Assembly: GCA_938091335.1 (NCBI GenBank)
Contig: CALLJG010000008.1
Location: 29,609 to 93,608, forward strand
From: an uncultured Thermodesulfobacterium sp.
GTDB taxonomy: Bacteria; Desulfobacterota; Thermodesulfobacteria; Thermodesulfobacteriales; Thermodesulfobacteriaceae
Direction of reading: 5' to 3'
DNA length: 64,000 bases
Translations under genes and position numbers: made by a program
The notes under the pieces: generated by a model
The model's input: the letters and a program-made list of their open reading frames with translations, nothing else
Database searches by the model: none
What the model was told of the DNA's origin: nothing
Shown: positions 45,186 through 52,094 of the stretch, one piece after another
How positions within the stretch are numbered: the first letter of the stretch is position 1
Layout of the letters: each line of letters starts with the position of its first letter

Positions 45186-45627
45186 TTTGGCTCTGTAATC
45201 GAAGTTCTTGTAGAGCCTTTTTAAGGTCAAATTGATAAGCTTCTTGTGGAAGCTGTGGAAGCTGAACCATTTTAACTTTGTTGTTTTTACCTAAAACTAC
45301 CTCTGCTGATAAAATAATCTTATTTTTACCCTCATTCTGAATGATAGCTATTGCCTCATCAAGCTTTCTTTTGGCTTCCTCTTGATTAATCTTACCTTGT
45401 AAGTATAGGTTTCTTAGCCCTACCAGGTAGCCTGATAAGTCTACTACAGCTATGTTTGGTATACGTTTTTCTACATAAACATGTAAAATAAACAAAGTTA
45501 TAACTATATTTATCAAACAACTGATTAAAATCACCTTCCAAGAATTTCCCTGTGGGGAAGTATCTTTTTTAGTTACTCTTTCCTTACCATCCTCATTTTC
45601 AGTTTTTAATTGTTTTTTTTCTTCCAT
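45163..45627 (-). CDS. trbI: TrbI-type inner-membrane protein (F-type)
   Basis: The protein has one membrane helix (VILISCLINIVITLFILHVYV) followed by a periplasmic helical domain with VVDLSGYLVGLRNLYLQGKI, as in F-type TrbI. TrbI affects pilus extension and retraction. I use the ATG at 45627, preceded by AAGGTGG. The ORF track begins at 45681 inside the upstream lipoprotein gene, without a Shine-Dalgarno. Confidence in the family is moderate because TrbI is short and variable. Confidence 0.75.
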   Translation of the reverse strand: MEEKKQLKTENEDGKERVTKKDTSPQGNSWKVILISCLINIVITLFILHVYVEKRIPNIAVVDLSGYLVGLRNLYLQGKINQEEAKRKLDEAIAIIQNEGKNKIILSAEVVLGKNNKVKMVQLPQLPQEAYQFDLKKALQELRLQSQNEKAREK

Positions 45628-45637
45628 ACTTTCCACC

Positions 45638-45961
45638 TTATTTACCTCCTGCCTTTTTGTTTGTTCCAGCCTGTTTTTCAAAAAACTTTAGTAACTTCTC
45701 TCCAGTAATAGAAGTCCCATTGATGTCCCACAATTCCCCAAAAATAAGAATCTTTTTCTCAGGATAAAAATAAAGCATTCCTGTGTTTTCTCCCACATAA
45801 TATATTTCATAAACATTAGGTATTTCAGATTCTTTTACCTCAACTACGTTTACATTTTTAAAAAGCGTCTGGAACTCAGACCTAACACTGTAGGATTTAT
45901 CAGTTAGCCCTGAGCAAGAAACTAAAAGCAAACAACTAAAAATAACTAACAACACCCTCAT
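45638..45961 (-). CDS. Small lipoprotein with DsbC N-terminal-like domain
   Basis: The 107-residue product has a lipobox LLVSCSG at residues 12-18. The mature part (VVEVKESEIPNVYEIYYVGENTGMLYF, then KILIFGELWD) resembles the DsbC dimerisation domain in pattern. It contains no thioredoxin motif. It sits 10 bp from dsbC, so it may assist or target the isomerase, but this is inferred. Start has a good context with the signal peptide. Confidence 0.7.
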   Translation of the reverse strand: MRVLLVIFSCLLLVSCSGLTDKSYSVRSEFQTLFKNVNVVEVKESEIPNVYEIYYVGENTGMLYFYPEKKILIFGELWDINGTSITGEKLLKFFEKQAGTNKKAGGK

Positions 45962-45971
45962 AAATCAAAAC

Positions 45972-46838
45972 CTATTTGAGAAGATTATCAAAAACCTCTT
46001 CTGGTAAGGCACCTGTAATCATTTCTATTGATTCTCCTTTTTTTAGTAAATTAAATGGAACCCCTCTGAAACCCAAAGACTTAGCTATTTGTATGTTTTC
46101 CTCTATCTTCTTTAAACCCTTATCACATGGTTTTGAAATATATTTCTCTGTGTAAGCTTTTAATTTTTCCTCATTTGTTTTCTTATCACAAAGAACACTC
46201 GTAGCTATTTTTACGCTCTCCTCTCCCAAAACTGGAGCAAATATAAAGTAAGCCTTAACTTTGTTTTCCTTTGTCTTTTTTAAAATCAGATTCTTCATTT
46301 CCTCACAATGAGGACACTTTGGATCAATAAAACTAATTATCTCAGCTTTTGCTTCTTTTCCCCAAACTACATCTGCTTTCTTTTTAAACTCATCAAAATG
46401 TTTTTTTGCATATTCTTTAATTTCCTCTTGTTTAGATTCCCCTTGCATTCTTGTTTTTTCCAGTTGGTCTATTATTTCTTTATTGATTTCTCTAAATTTA
46501 TCATTTGTAACCTGAACTACTTTTTCTCCTTCTACTTTAATCAAAGCACCAAAGATTAGATAATTGTCTCTAAAATATGCGATGTTTTTAAAAACAGGAA
46601 CTCTAGGATCTTTTACAAAAGGTTCAACTATATAAACTGCTTCACAAAAATCTAAATCCGCAAATCTTTCTACAGAGATAACTTTATATTCAATATCTCT
46701 TTCTTCAGCACCATATACTGCTTTTAATAAGTTTTCAAAACTCTCTTTATCACACTTAATTGCTAAAGCTAATCCTGTAAAATAAGTAAAAATCAACATT
46801 ACAATTGACACGATTAAAATTAAAAACTTTCTGTCCAT
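45972..46838 (-). CDS. dsbC: DsbC-like thiol:disulfide isomerase
   Basis: A signal or anchor (LILIVSIVMLIFTYFTGLALA) is followed by a DsbC_N-like domain (about 30-110). A charged linker leads to a thioredoxin domain with active site IDPKCPHCEEM and cis-Pro in FRGVPFNLL. CPHC is the DsbA/DsbG-like tetrapeptide, so reducing or isomerising behaviour is inferred. It would shuffle disulfides in the many Cys-rich Tra proteins. It is the first gene of the operon. I use the ATG at 46838, with AAGGGGGT upstream, over the track start at 46856. Confidence 0.9.
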   Translation of the reverse strand: MDRKFLILIVSIVMLIFTYFTGLALAIKCDKESFENLLKAVYGAEERDIEYKVISVERFADLDFCEAVYIVEPFVKDPRVPVFKNIAYFRDNYLIFGALIKVEGEKVVQVTNDKFREINKEIIDQLEKTRMQGESKQEEIKEYAKKHFDEFKKKADVVWGKEAKAEIISFIDPKCPHCEEMKNLILKKTKENKVKAYFIFAPVLGEESVKIATSVLCDKKTNEEKLKAYTEKYISKPCDKGLKKIEENIQIAKSLGFRGVPFNLLKKGESIEMITGALPEEVFDNLLK

Positions 46839-46890
46839 AATGACCCCCTTTTTCAATTTTAAAAAAGCTTCTAGATAAAGTTATTAGAAA

Positions 46891-46903
46891 TCATATTATA
46901 TGA
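46891..46903 (-). promoter_or_regulatory. Tra-operon -10 overlapped by a perfect palindrome
   Basis: TATAAT on the minus strand (46895-46900) lies 57 bp upstream of the dsbC start and within the perfect dyad TCATATTATATGA (46891-46903). No clear -35 is seen at 17 bp. A regulator binding the dyad could block the 23-kb operon. Confidence 0.45.
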
Positions 46904-47004
46904 AAAAACAACAAAAAAAAGGAAATTAGTTACTAGGTACTTTCAAAAAAAGAAAGTCTTAAAAAAATAACCAGGATACAAAAAAAAGTATAAGGAGGGT
47001 AGCC

Positions 47005-47103
47005 ATGGAAACAAAAGTCACAAACCAGATCATGTTAAACCAAAATATAAAGATGTTTCATCTTTTTAATTACATTTTTGTAACATTTTTTACAAAAACT
47101 TGA
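47005..47103 (+). CDS. Short ORF (32 residues) with a strong Shine-Dalgarno upstream of topA
   Basis: The ORF begins with ATG at 47005, 5 nt after AAGGAGGGT, and ends with TGA at 47101. It encodes METKVTNQIMLNQNIKM followed by a hydrophobic tail HLFNYIFVTFFTKT. It is too short for the ORF track. The strong ribosome site makes translation plausible. It could be a leader peptide for topA or a small membrane peptide. No family recognised. Confidence 0.45.
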   Translation: METKVTNQIMLNQNIKMFHLFNYIFVTFFTKT

Positions 47104-47147
47104 ACTACCATCAATATAATTTCATGCCAATTATTTTACGAAAATTA

Positions 47148-47192
47148 CAAGGTCCCCACCCCCACGTAAAAAGTGGGTGGTGGGGGACCTTG
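47148..47192 (+). repeat. Strong GC-rich hairpin upstream of topA
   Basis: Left arm CAAGGTCCCCACCCCCAC (47148-47165) pairs with the right arm 47173-47192, whose complement reads CAAGGTCCCCCACCACCCAC. That gives 18 paired bases with a 2-nt bulge around a GTAAAAA loop. CAAGGTC recurs at 47206-47212. It lies 37 bp before the topA start in an otherwise AT-rich gap. No T-run follows on the plus strand, so a classical terminator is unlikely. Confidence 0.75.
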
Positions 47193-47229
47193 AAGAAAGA
47201 AACTGCAAGGTCTAAAATATAAAACAAGC

Positions 47230-48858
47230 GTGAAACTTCTAATTGTTGAAAGTCCTACTAAGGCATCTACTATCAAAAAATACTTAGGTTCTGAATTTAA
47301 AGTCATAGCCACTCTTGGGCATGTAAGAGATCTTCCTGAAAAAGAACTTGGAATTGACTTAAAGAACGGTTTTACTCCAAAATTTGTGATTATTCCTAAA
47401 GCCAAAAAAACAATAAACACCCTTCGGGAAGAAATAAAAAAGGCTAGTATAGTCTACTTTGCTACTGACCCTGACCGTGAAGGTGAAGCAATTGCTTGGC
47501 ATATAGCTGAGATTCTAAAACCATTTACACATAAATTTAAAAGAATAACTTTTCATGAAATTACCAAAGAGGCTATAAAAGAGGCTCTTACCAACCCAAG
47601 ACATATTGATTATAATCTAGTTTCAGCTCAAATCGCAAGAAGAGTTTCAGACAGACTAATAGGTTATCTTATATCTCCTCTTCTTTGGAAAGAGATTGCT
47701 CCCTTTCTCTCTGCTGGTAGAGTTCAAAGTGTAGCTTTAAGGTTAATTGTAGAAAGAGAAAAAGAAATAAAGAATTTTGTTGCTCAAGAATATTGGACAA
47801 TAACTGCCTCTTTTGTAAAAGAGGGTATAAATTTTTCTGCAATTTTGAAAAAGATAAACAATAAGTTTTTAGAAAAGTTTGCTATAAAAACCAAAAATGA
47901 TGCTGAAGAAGTAGTAAAAGACCTTAAAGGTGTTCTTTTTAGAGTTTCAAATGTAAAAGAAAAAACCATAAAAAAAGAACCACCTCCTCCATTTACCACA
48001 TCTACCTTACAACAAGTCTCCTGGAAAAAGTTTGGATGGAAAGCAGAATTCACTATGAAAATAGCTCAGGAACTATATGAAAAAGGATATATCACTTACA
48101 TAAGAACCGATTCTGTGCATGTTTCCGAACATGCCTTGGAAAAGGCTAAAAACTATATTGTTAAAACTTTTGGGGAAAAATACCAATACACTCGTCAGTT
48201 TGAAACTAAATCCAAATTTACTCAAGAAGCCCATGAAGCAATACGACCAGCAAGATTTGATATAAATAAAGTTCTTAAAGAATTAGACTTAAACCAAGCA
48301 AAGCTTTACAAATTAATATTTGAAAGATTCATAGCATCCCAAATGACTCAAGCTATATTTAAAAATATAATCATTGAGCTAACTGCAAAAAATTACACCT
48401 TTCAGTCTGTAAATAAAGTACTTAAATTTGATGGTTATTTAAAAATTTACGATGAAGAAAAAATAGATAAAACCAGCAAATTACCACCTCTACAAATTGG
48501 AGAACTACTTTCTCCATTTAAAATCACACCCAACCAACATTTTACAGAGCCTCCAACAAGATACGATGAAGCAAGCCTTATAAAAAGCCTTGAGAAACAC
48601 GGAATTGGAAGACCTTCAACTTACGCAACTATTCTGGATATTTTACAAAGAAGAAAATATGTAACAAAAGATAAAGACAAAAAATTTGTTCCAACCGAGT
48701 TGGGAATCCAAGTTTGTGAACTTCTTATAAAGAAATATCCTGAATTGTTTGATGTTAACTTCACTGCAAAAATGGAAGAATCTTTAGATGAAATTGCAAA
48801 AGGTAATAAAGATTATCTGAATGTAGTAAAAATTCTTTATACAAAAATCTCTAGTTAA
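47230..48858 (+). CDS. topA: Short type IA topoisomerase (TopA-like), element-encoded
   Basis: The 542-residue protein begins with the TOPRIM domain MKLLIVESPTKASTIKKYLG and ATDPDREGEAIAWHIAE. The catalytic tyrosine lies in GYITYIRTDS (about residue 288), and PTRYDEASLIKSLEKHGIGRPSTYA follows. It relaxes negative supercoils by cutting single strands. The C-terminal zinc-finger repeats of chromosomal TopA are absent and the protein ends soon after the core. GTG is the start codon and the Shine-Dalgarno is weak. Many conjugative elements carry such a short topoisomerase. It follows the hairpin region. Confidence 0.92.
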   Translation: MKLLIVESPTKASTIKKYLGSEFKVIATLGHVRDLPEKELGIDLKNGFTPKFVIIPKAKKTINTLREEIKKASIVYFATDPDREGEAIAWHIAEILKPFTHKFKRITFHEITKEAIKEALTNPRHIDYNLVSAQIARRVSDRLIGYLISPLLWKEIAPFLSAGRVQSVALRLIVEREKEIKNFVAQEYWTITASFVKEGINFSAILKKINNKFLEKFAIKTKNDAEEVVKDLKGVLFRVSNVKEKTIKKEPPPPFTTSTLQQVSWKKFGWKAEFTMKIAQELYEKGYITYIRTDSVHVSEHALEKAKNYIVKTFGEKYQYTRQFETKSKFTQEAHEAIRPARFDINKVLKELDLNQAKLYKLIFERFIASQMTQAIFKNIIIELTAKNYTFQSVNKVLKFDGYLKIYDEEKIDKTSKLPPLQIGELLSPFKITPNQHFTEPPTRYDEASLIKSLEKHGIGRPSTYATILDILQRRKYVTKDKDKKFVPTELGIQVCELLIKKYPELFDVNFTAKMEESLDEIAKGNKDYLNVVKILYTKISS

Positions 48859-48873
48859 GTTTGTTTAAGTCTA

Positions 48874-49533
48874 TCAAATCACATCAATCTGAGATAAAAT
48901 TACATCAGGAATTGAGCTTAAAGCAATTCCTAAAGCTGAGATAAGGTGAGATCTTTTATTCTTATTTACTTTAGCAATTTGCTCAAATTTTGTAGCAAGT
49001 TTTTCGTGATAGGGATTAACTATACTTTTCCAAGATCGTGGTTTTACAAGTTTTATTTTTAATCCCTTAGCTCTAAGGTACCCAGATAGGTAACCTATAA
49101 AGTTTTGCATTTTTGCTACGGTATACCAACTGGCTATGCGAATATTGTAGTTATTAGCTTTTTCTTTGCTTAGGTTAAAGAACAAAAAGTCTTCTATCGT
49201 AACTAAAGAAGGAGAGACATTATTAGTAATGTCTGCATAAAGTTTCTCAGAAAAAGTGAAATAAACATCTTGTTCCAATGTTTTGTTTTTATATTTTTTC
49301 ACATTATACACTTCAGCAAAATTAATTGAAAATTTTTTAAGAAAATACTCATCTGAAAAAATATAAGACATAATTTTTTTCTTCTTTTCAGGTGTCAATA
49401 TTTTTGATAAACGCTTTTTACATACATCAAAAAATAAAGAAGTGAAAAAATCATTGGTAAAAAAACAATCAATAATCACCAGAGCAAGAGAAAAATTTAT
49501 TCCTGTATCTATTCCAGCTATAATATATCTCAT
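48874..49533 (-). CDS. RuvC-like RNase H-fold protein, catalytic residues uncertain
   Basis: The 219-residue protein starts RYIIAGIDTGINFSLALVIID, a RuvC-type first Asp motif. A Glu is in VTIEDFLFF, and KLVKPRSWKSIVN resembles the RuvC Lys segment. In the final HxxDA region SHLISALGIAL has Ser in place of the last catalytic Asp, by my alignment. It may be a resolvase, an inactive DNA-binding derivative, or use another acidic residue. It converges with topA and is divergent from the XRE gene. Central residues about 30-80 form an insertion rich in Phe and Lys. Confidence 0.6.
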   Translation of the reverse strand: MRYIIAGIDTGINFSLALVIIDCFFTNDFFTSLFFDVCKKRLSKILTPEKKKKIMSYIFSDEYFLKKFSINFAEVYNVKKYKNKTLEQDVYFTFSEKLYADITNNVSPSLVTIEDFLFFNLSKEKANNYNIRIASWYTVAKMQNFIGYLSGYLRAKGLKIKLVKPRSWKSIVNPYHEKLATKFEQIAKVNKNKRSHLISALGIALSSIPDVILSQIDVI

Positions 49534-49571
49534 CTCATTTATAATTTTAAAAAAGTTTCTTTCTTAATTCT

Positions 49572-49599
49572 TTGTTTTATATCAAAGAAGGTGTAAAAT
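49572..49599 (+). promoter_or_regulatory. Putative promoter of the XRE/ImmA operon
   Basis: TTGTTT (49572-49577), 16-bp spacer, and TAAAAT (49594-49599) precede AGGGGAAGAG and the ATG at 49632. The -35 is imperfect, so this is a moderate call. Confidence 0.4.
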
Positions 49600-49631
49600 A
49601 GTGAAAAAATTTTTTACAAAAAGGGGAAGAG

Positions 49632-50309
49632 ATGATAACACCTCGAAACAAACTTGGGGTTTATTTAAGAGAGCTAAGATTTACAAAGGGAAATAGAATT
49701 ACACAAGTAGATCTTGCAAAAAAGTTAGGAATAAGTACCAGAATGTATTTACTTTATGAAGGTGGAAAATGTATACCAAATACTGGTTTACTGAAAAAAA
49801 TAGCTGAATTTTATGCAAGTAGTGATGAAGAAAAAGAAGAAATTGAAAATAAGCTGCTAGAATTATACAAAGCGGAAAAAGAAAAGAAGAAAGAAAAAAG
49901 AGAAAAACAAATTGAAAGCAAAGACCTTGAAGAAGAGATATCAAACATTTTGATTACGGTTACAAGGATAATCATGCATGATATGAAACAAAAGAAAATA
50001 GACACCAGAATACTAGCTGAGCTAGCGGGTATTCATTATGAGAGGATGAACAAAATACTTTTATGTGAACAAATGCCTGAGATTCAAGAACTTGAAAAAA
50101 TAGCACATGCCTTAGGAAAATCTCCTGAACGTTATATTGCTCCTTTTATTCCAGTAAAAACAGAATACTTTTATTATCTTGCAAAAGATTCAAAGGCAAA
50201 AAAGATACTTTCCATGTATTATCAGATAGAGGACAAGGATAGAGAAAAAGTTTTCAATGCACTTCTAGCTCTAATTAACGCTTACTTGGAGCAAGGGCAG
50301 ACTTTTTAA
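49632..50309 (+). CDS. Double-HTH XRE-family regulator
   Basis: The 225-residue protein has an N-terminal XRE HTH (RITQVDLAKKLGISTRMYLLYEGG, about 20-60). A highly charged coiled-coil-like linker follows (about 65-105), then a second HTH-like segment KIDTRILAELAGIHYERMNKIL (about 120-165) with HALGKSPERYI. It is probably the element's repressor. The next gene encodes an ImmA-type protease, the pair that controls ICEBs1-like elements through proteolysis of the repressor. The double HTH is unlike ImmR. Confidence 0.85.
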   Translation: MITPRNKLGVYLRELRFTKGNRITQVDLAKKLGISTRMYLLYEGGKCIPNTGLLKKIAEFYASSDEEKEEIENKLLELYKAEKEKKKEKREKQIESKDLEEEISNILITVTRIIMHDMKQKKIDTRILAELAGIHYERMNKILLCEQMPEIQELEKIAHALGKSPERYIAPFIPVKTEYFYYLAKDSKAKKILSMYYQIEDKDREKVFNALLALINAYLEQGQTF

Positions 50310-50313
50310 ACTA

Positions 50314-50330
50314 ACAAAGTTATACTTTGT
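50314..50330. repeat. Inverted repeat between the XRE and ImmA genes
   Basis: ACAAAG (50314-50319), TTATA and CTTTGT (50325-50330) form a perfect 6-bp-arm dyad just after the regulator stop. It may be an operator or a small mRNA hairpin separating the two cistrons. Confidence 0.4.
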
Positions 50331-50348
50331 AATGCCTATGTTTTTACA

Positions 50349-50951
50349 ATGAGTATAGAAAAAATAGGTGAAACTCTATTTAATAACTCTTTAGAAGATT
50401 TCAAAGAATACATAAAAAAAATCTTTTCCAATTATAAAAAACAAGTATGGAAAGGTGTTTTAATAGCTAGAAAAGTCAGGAAAATATTAGGAAATCGTAT
50501 AATAAGTAGCTACCCTATTGATTTAGACGTATACCTCAAGAAAGCCAAGGCTGAAGTAATTTATTTGGACATAATAAATTCTGGATATACCATAAACATC
50601 CCACAGTTTTATAAAGATTTCTTTTCGGAAACAGAATATTTAATCTGTGTAAATAGAAATGAACCCAAAACAAGAAACAGGTTTGTTATAGCACATGAAT
50701 TAGGGCACATTTTTTTAAAACATTTAAACCCTACAAATAAATTTTATATAAACACAGCCAAATGGAAATACGAAATAGAAGCTAATAGCTTCGCTGGTGA
50801 AACTCTAGTACCAACCTCTGTGCTAAAGAATTTGATTTATACAAAGAAAGTAACATCTATAGAACATCTATCTCAACTATTCGAAGTCTCAATTTATGTA
50901 GTTTACTACCAAGTAATCTTGGCAAATCTCGAATCTGACGTGAAACTATAA
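50349..50951 (+). CDS. ImmA/IrrE-family metallopeptidase
   Basis: The 200-residue protein has the zinc motif HELGHIFLKH (about residues 117-126), followed by a conserved Glu in EIEANSFAGETLVP. This fits the ImmA/IrrE peptidase family, which cleave XRE repressors to induce mobile elements after damage or other signals. Its substrate is probably the double-HTH protein encoded just upstream. The N-terminal 60 residues are helical and basic. The ATG has no strong Shine-Dalgarno. Confidence 0.9.
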   Translation: MSIEKIGETLFNNSLEDFKEYIKKIFSNYKKQVWKGVLIARKVRKILGNRIISSYPIDLDVYLKKAKAEVIYLDIINSGYTINIPQFYKDFFSETEYLICVNRNEPKTRNRFVIAHELGHIFLKHLNPTNKFYINTAKWKYEIEANSFAGETLVPTSVLKNLIYTKKVTSIEHLSQLFEVSIYVVYYQVILANLESDVKL

Positions 50952-50984
50952 ATTATACCTAGCCAAAAATGTACCATTATACCT

Positions 50985-51184
50985 CTCCAAAATCTTACTT
51001 CCAACTTTGGAAGTAAGATTTTTAAAGGGGGATACTCCAAAATGTTATCTCGTAGTTACGAGATAACATTTTTAAAGGGGGGTATTTCAAAATGTTATCT
51101 CTTAGTTACGAGATAAGATTTTTAAGGGGGAGTACTCCAAAATCTTATCTCTTAGTTGCGAGATAAGATTTTTACATATTCTTG
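50985..51184. repeat. Four tandem 50-bp repeats, each with a hairpin of covarying sequence
   Basis: Units start at 50985, 51035, 51085 and 51135, each exactly 50 bp (the last diverges after its hairpin). Each unit has CTCCAAAAT (TTTCAAAAT in unit 3), a stem, loop and mirrored stem, then TTTTTAA plus a G-run. Stems are ATCTTACTTCC/GGAAGTAAGAT in unit 1 and ATGTTATCTCG/CGAGATAACAT in unit 2, where both arms changed together. Units 3 and 4 use TTATCTC/GAGATAA with one or two mismatches outside the core. The array is in the 462-bp gap between immA and the sigma-like gene. Confidence 0.9.
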
Positions 51185-51229
51185 TTTACATATATAATCT
51201 TGAGGTTTATCGAAACGACATTTAAGGTC

Positions 51230-51244
51230 GATATTATTAATATC
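51230..51244. promoter_or_regulatory. Palindrome upstream of the sigma-like gene
   Basis: GATATTA-T-TAATATC is a perfect 15-bp dyad. Just upstream CGAC-atttaag-GTCG (51217-51231) forms a smaller one. Both lie 60-75 bp before the -35 of the strong promoter and are plausible operator sites. Confidence 0.45.
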
Positions 51245-51303
51245 ATATTTTTGTATCTTCAAAAAAAAAAGAATAATGGTCTACTACATATGAAAATTAC
51301 TTA

Positions 51304-51332
51304 TTGACAAAAAACTTATTGTGTAATATGAT
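51304..51332 (+). promoter_or_regulatory. Strong sigma70-type promoter of the sigma-like/ParB-like operon
   Basis: TTGACA (51304-51309), a 17-bp spacer and TATGAT (51327-51332) form a near-consensus promoter. The start would be near 51339, giving a leader of about 75 nt before AGGAGG and the ATG at 51414. Confidence 0.75.
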
Positions 51333-51413
51333 TCGTTTAAGATTTTTCAAAAAAAGTCAGGTACTCAAAACGAAATCTAAAAAATCTAAAAATAATATAA
51401 ATAGGAGGAAAAA

Positions 51414-52094
51414 ATGGTTAGGTTAAAAAAGGACATAGATAATAGTCAGGATCTGGATTTAGATCTTTTTGAGAACTTTGGGAAGGAAAATATTATTCAA
51501 AAACTAGTTGAAAAATATTTCAGAGAGTTCAAGTTGAGTGGTAAACTTGAAAAGATTATAAACTACAACTTTCCTGTTATAGATGAAGAAGATGTAAAAC
51601 AAGAAATTTCATGCGAAGTAATTAAAGCTATAAAAAATTTAGATCCTAAAAAACGTAAAATCCAAAATCCTTCACATCTTGCAAATATTCTTAGAAAATC
51701 AGTTATGCAAGTTTTTACAAATTACATAAACATGGGAGCAAATAGGATCGAAAGATATATTAAGAGTTCAGATGGAGGTTATAAGCTTAGTGAAAAAGAG
51801 TTTTATTTAAGCACTAAAAACTCAAAAAGACATAGGTTACCTAGCGTTTCATATAGAAAAGAGGTTTATTTAGAAGATTTACTTAATAACAATGGAAACC
51901 AAAAAGATTCTAAGTATCTAGTTGATCCAGAAGAGTGCGATTACTATGATATGAGCAGCTCTCTTTTTGATTCATTAGTTTATGATTTTGATGAAGAATC
52001 TATAGAAAACTCTTCAACAAAGAGGTCTATAATCAACGAAATTGATTCAATTCTAAAAAATTTTAACAAAACGGAGGTGAAACATGTATCCTAG
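51414..52094 (+). CDS. Sigma-factor region 2-like regulatory protein
   Basis: The 226-residue protein has a segment resembling sigma70 region 2: VIDEEDVKQEISCEVIKAIKN, then a DPKK turn and HLANILRKSVMQVF (about residues 55-105). This is the D-x-x-D-x-x-Q-E pattern of ECF-type sigmas. No region 4 HTH is obvious in the rest, which is acidic and Ser/Asn-rich. AGGAGG precedes the ATG by 6 nt. The stop overlaps the next start by 11 bp. It could redirect RNA polymerase to element promoters or be a degenerate relative. Family assignment is tentative. Confidence 0.55.
   Translation: MVRLKKDIDNSQDLDLDLFENFGKENIIQKLVEKYFREFKLSGKLEKIINYNFPVIDEEDVKQEISCEVIKAIKNLDPKKRKIQNPSHLANILRKSVMQVFTNYINMGANRIERYIKSSDGGYKLSEKEFYLSTKNSKRHRLPSVSYRKEVYLEDLLNNNGNQKDSKYLVDPEECDYYDMSSSLFDSLVYDFDEESIENSSTKRSIINEIDSILKNFNKTEVKHVS

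Noticed and set aside
47148-47192. Hairpin considered as a Rho-independent terminator
   Set aside because: No T-run follows on the plus strand. On the minus strand a short TAATTTT follows, but no minus-strand gene ends there.
47145-47420. Minus-strand 91-residue ORF over the topA start
   Set aside because: It runs antisense to the TOPRIM-coding part of topA, includes the GC hairpin and has no family resemblance.
50985-51184. Repeat array considered as a CRISPR array
   Set aside because: The 50-bp units are near-identical throughout, including the presumed spacers, and no Cas1/Cas2 genes are present. The Cas4-like nuclease at 59,003 is better explained as an element nuclease.
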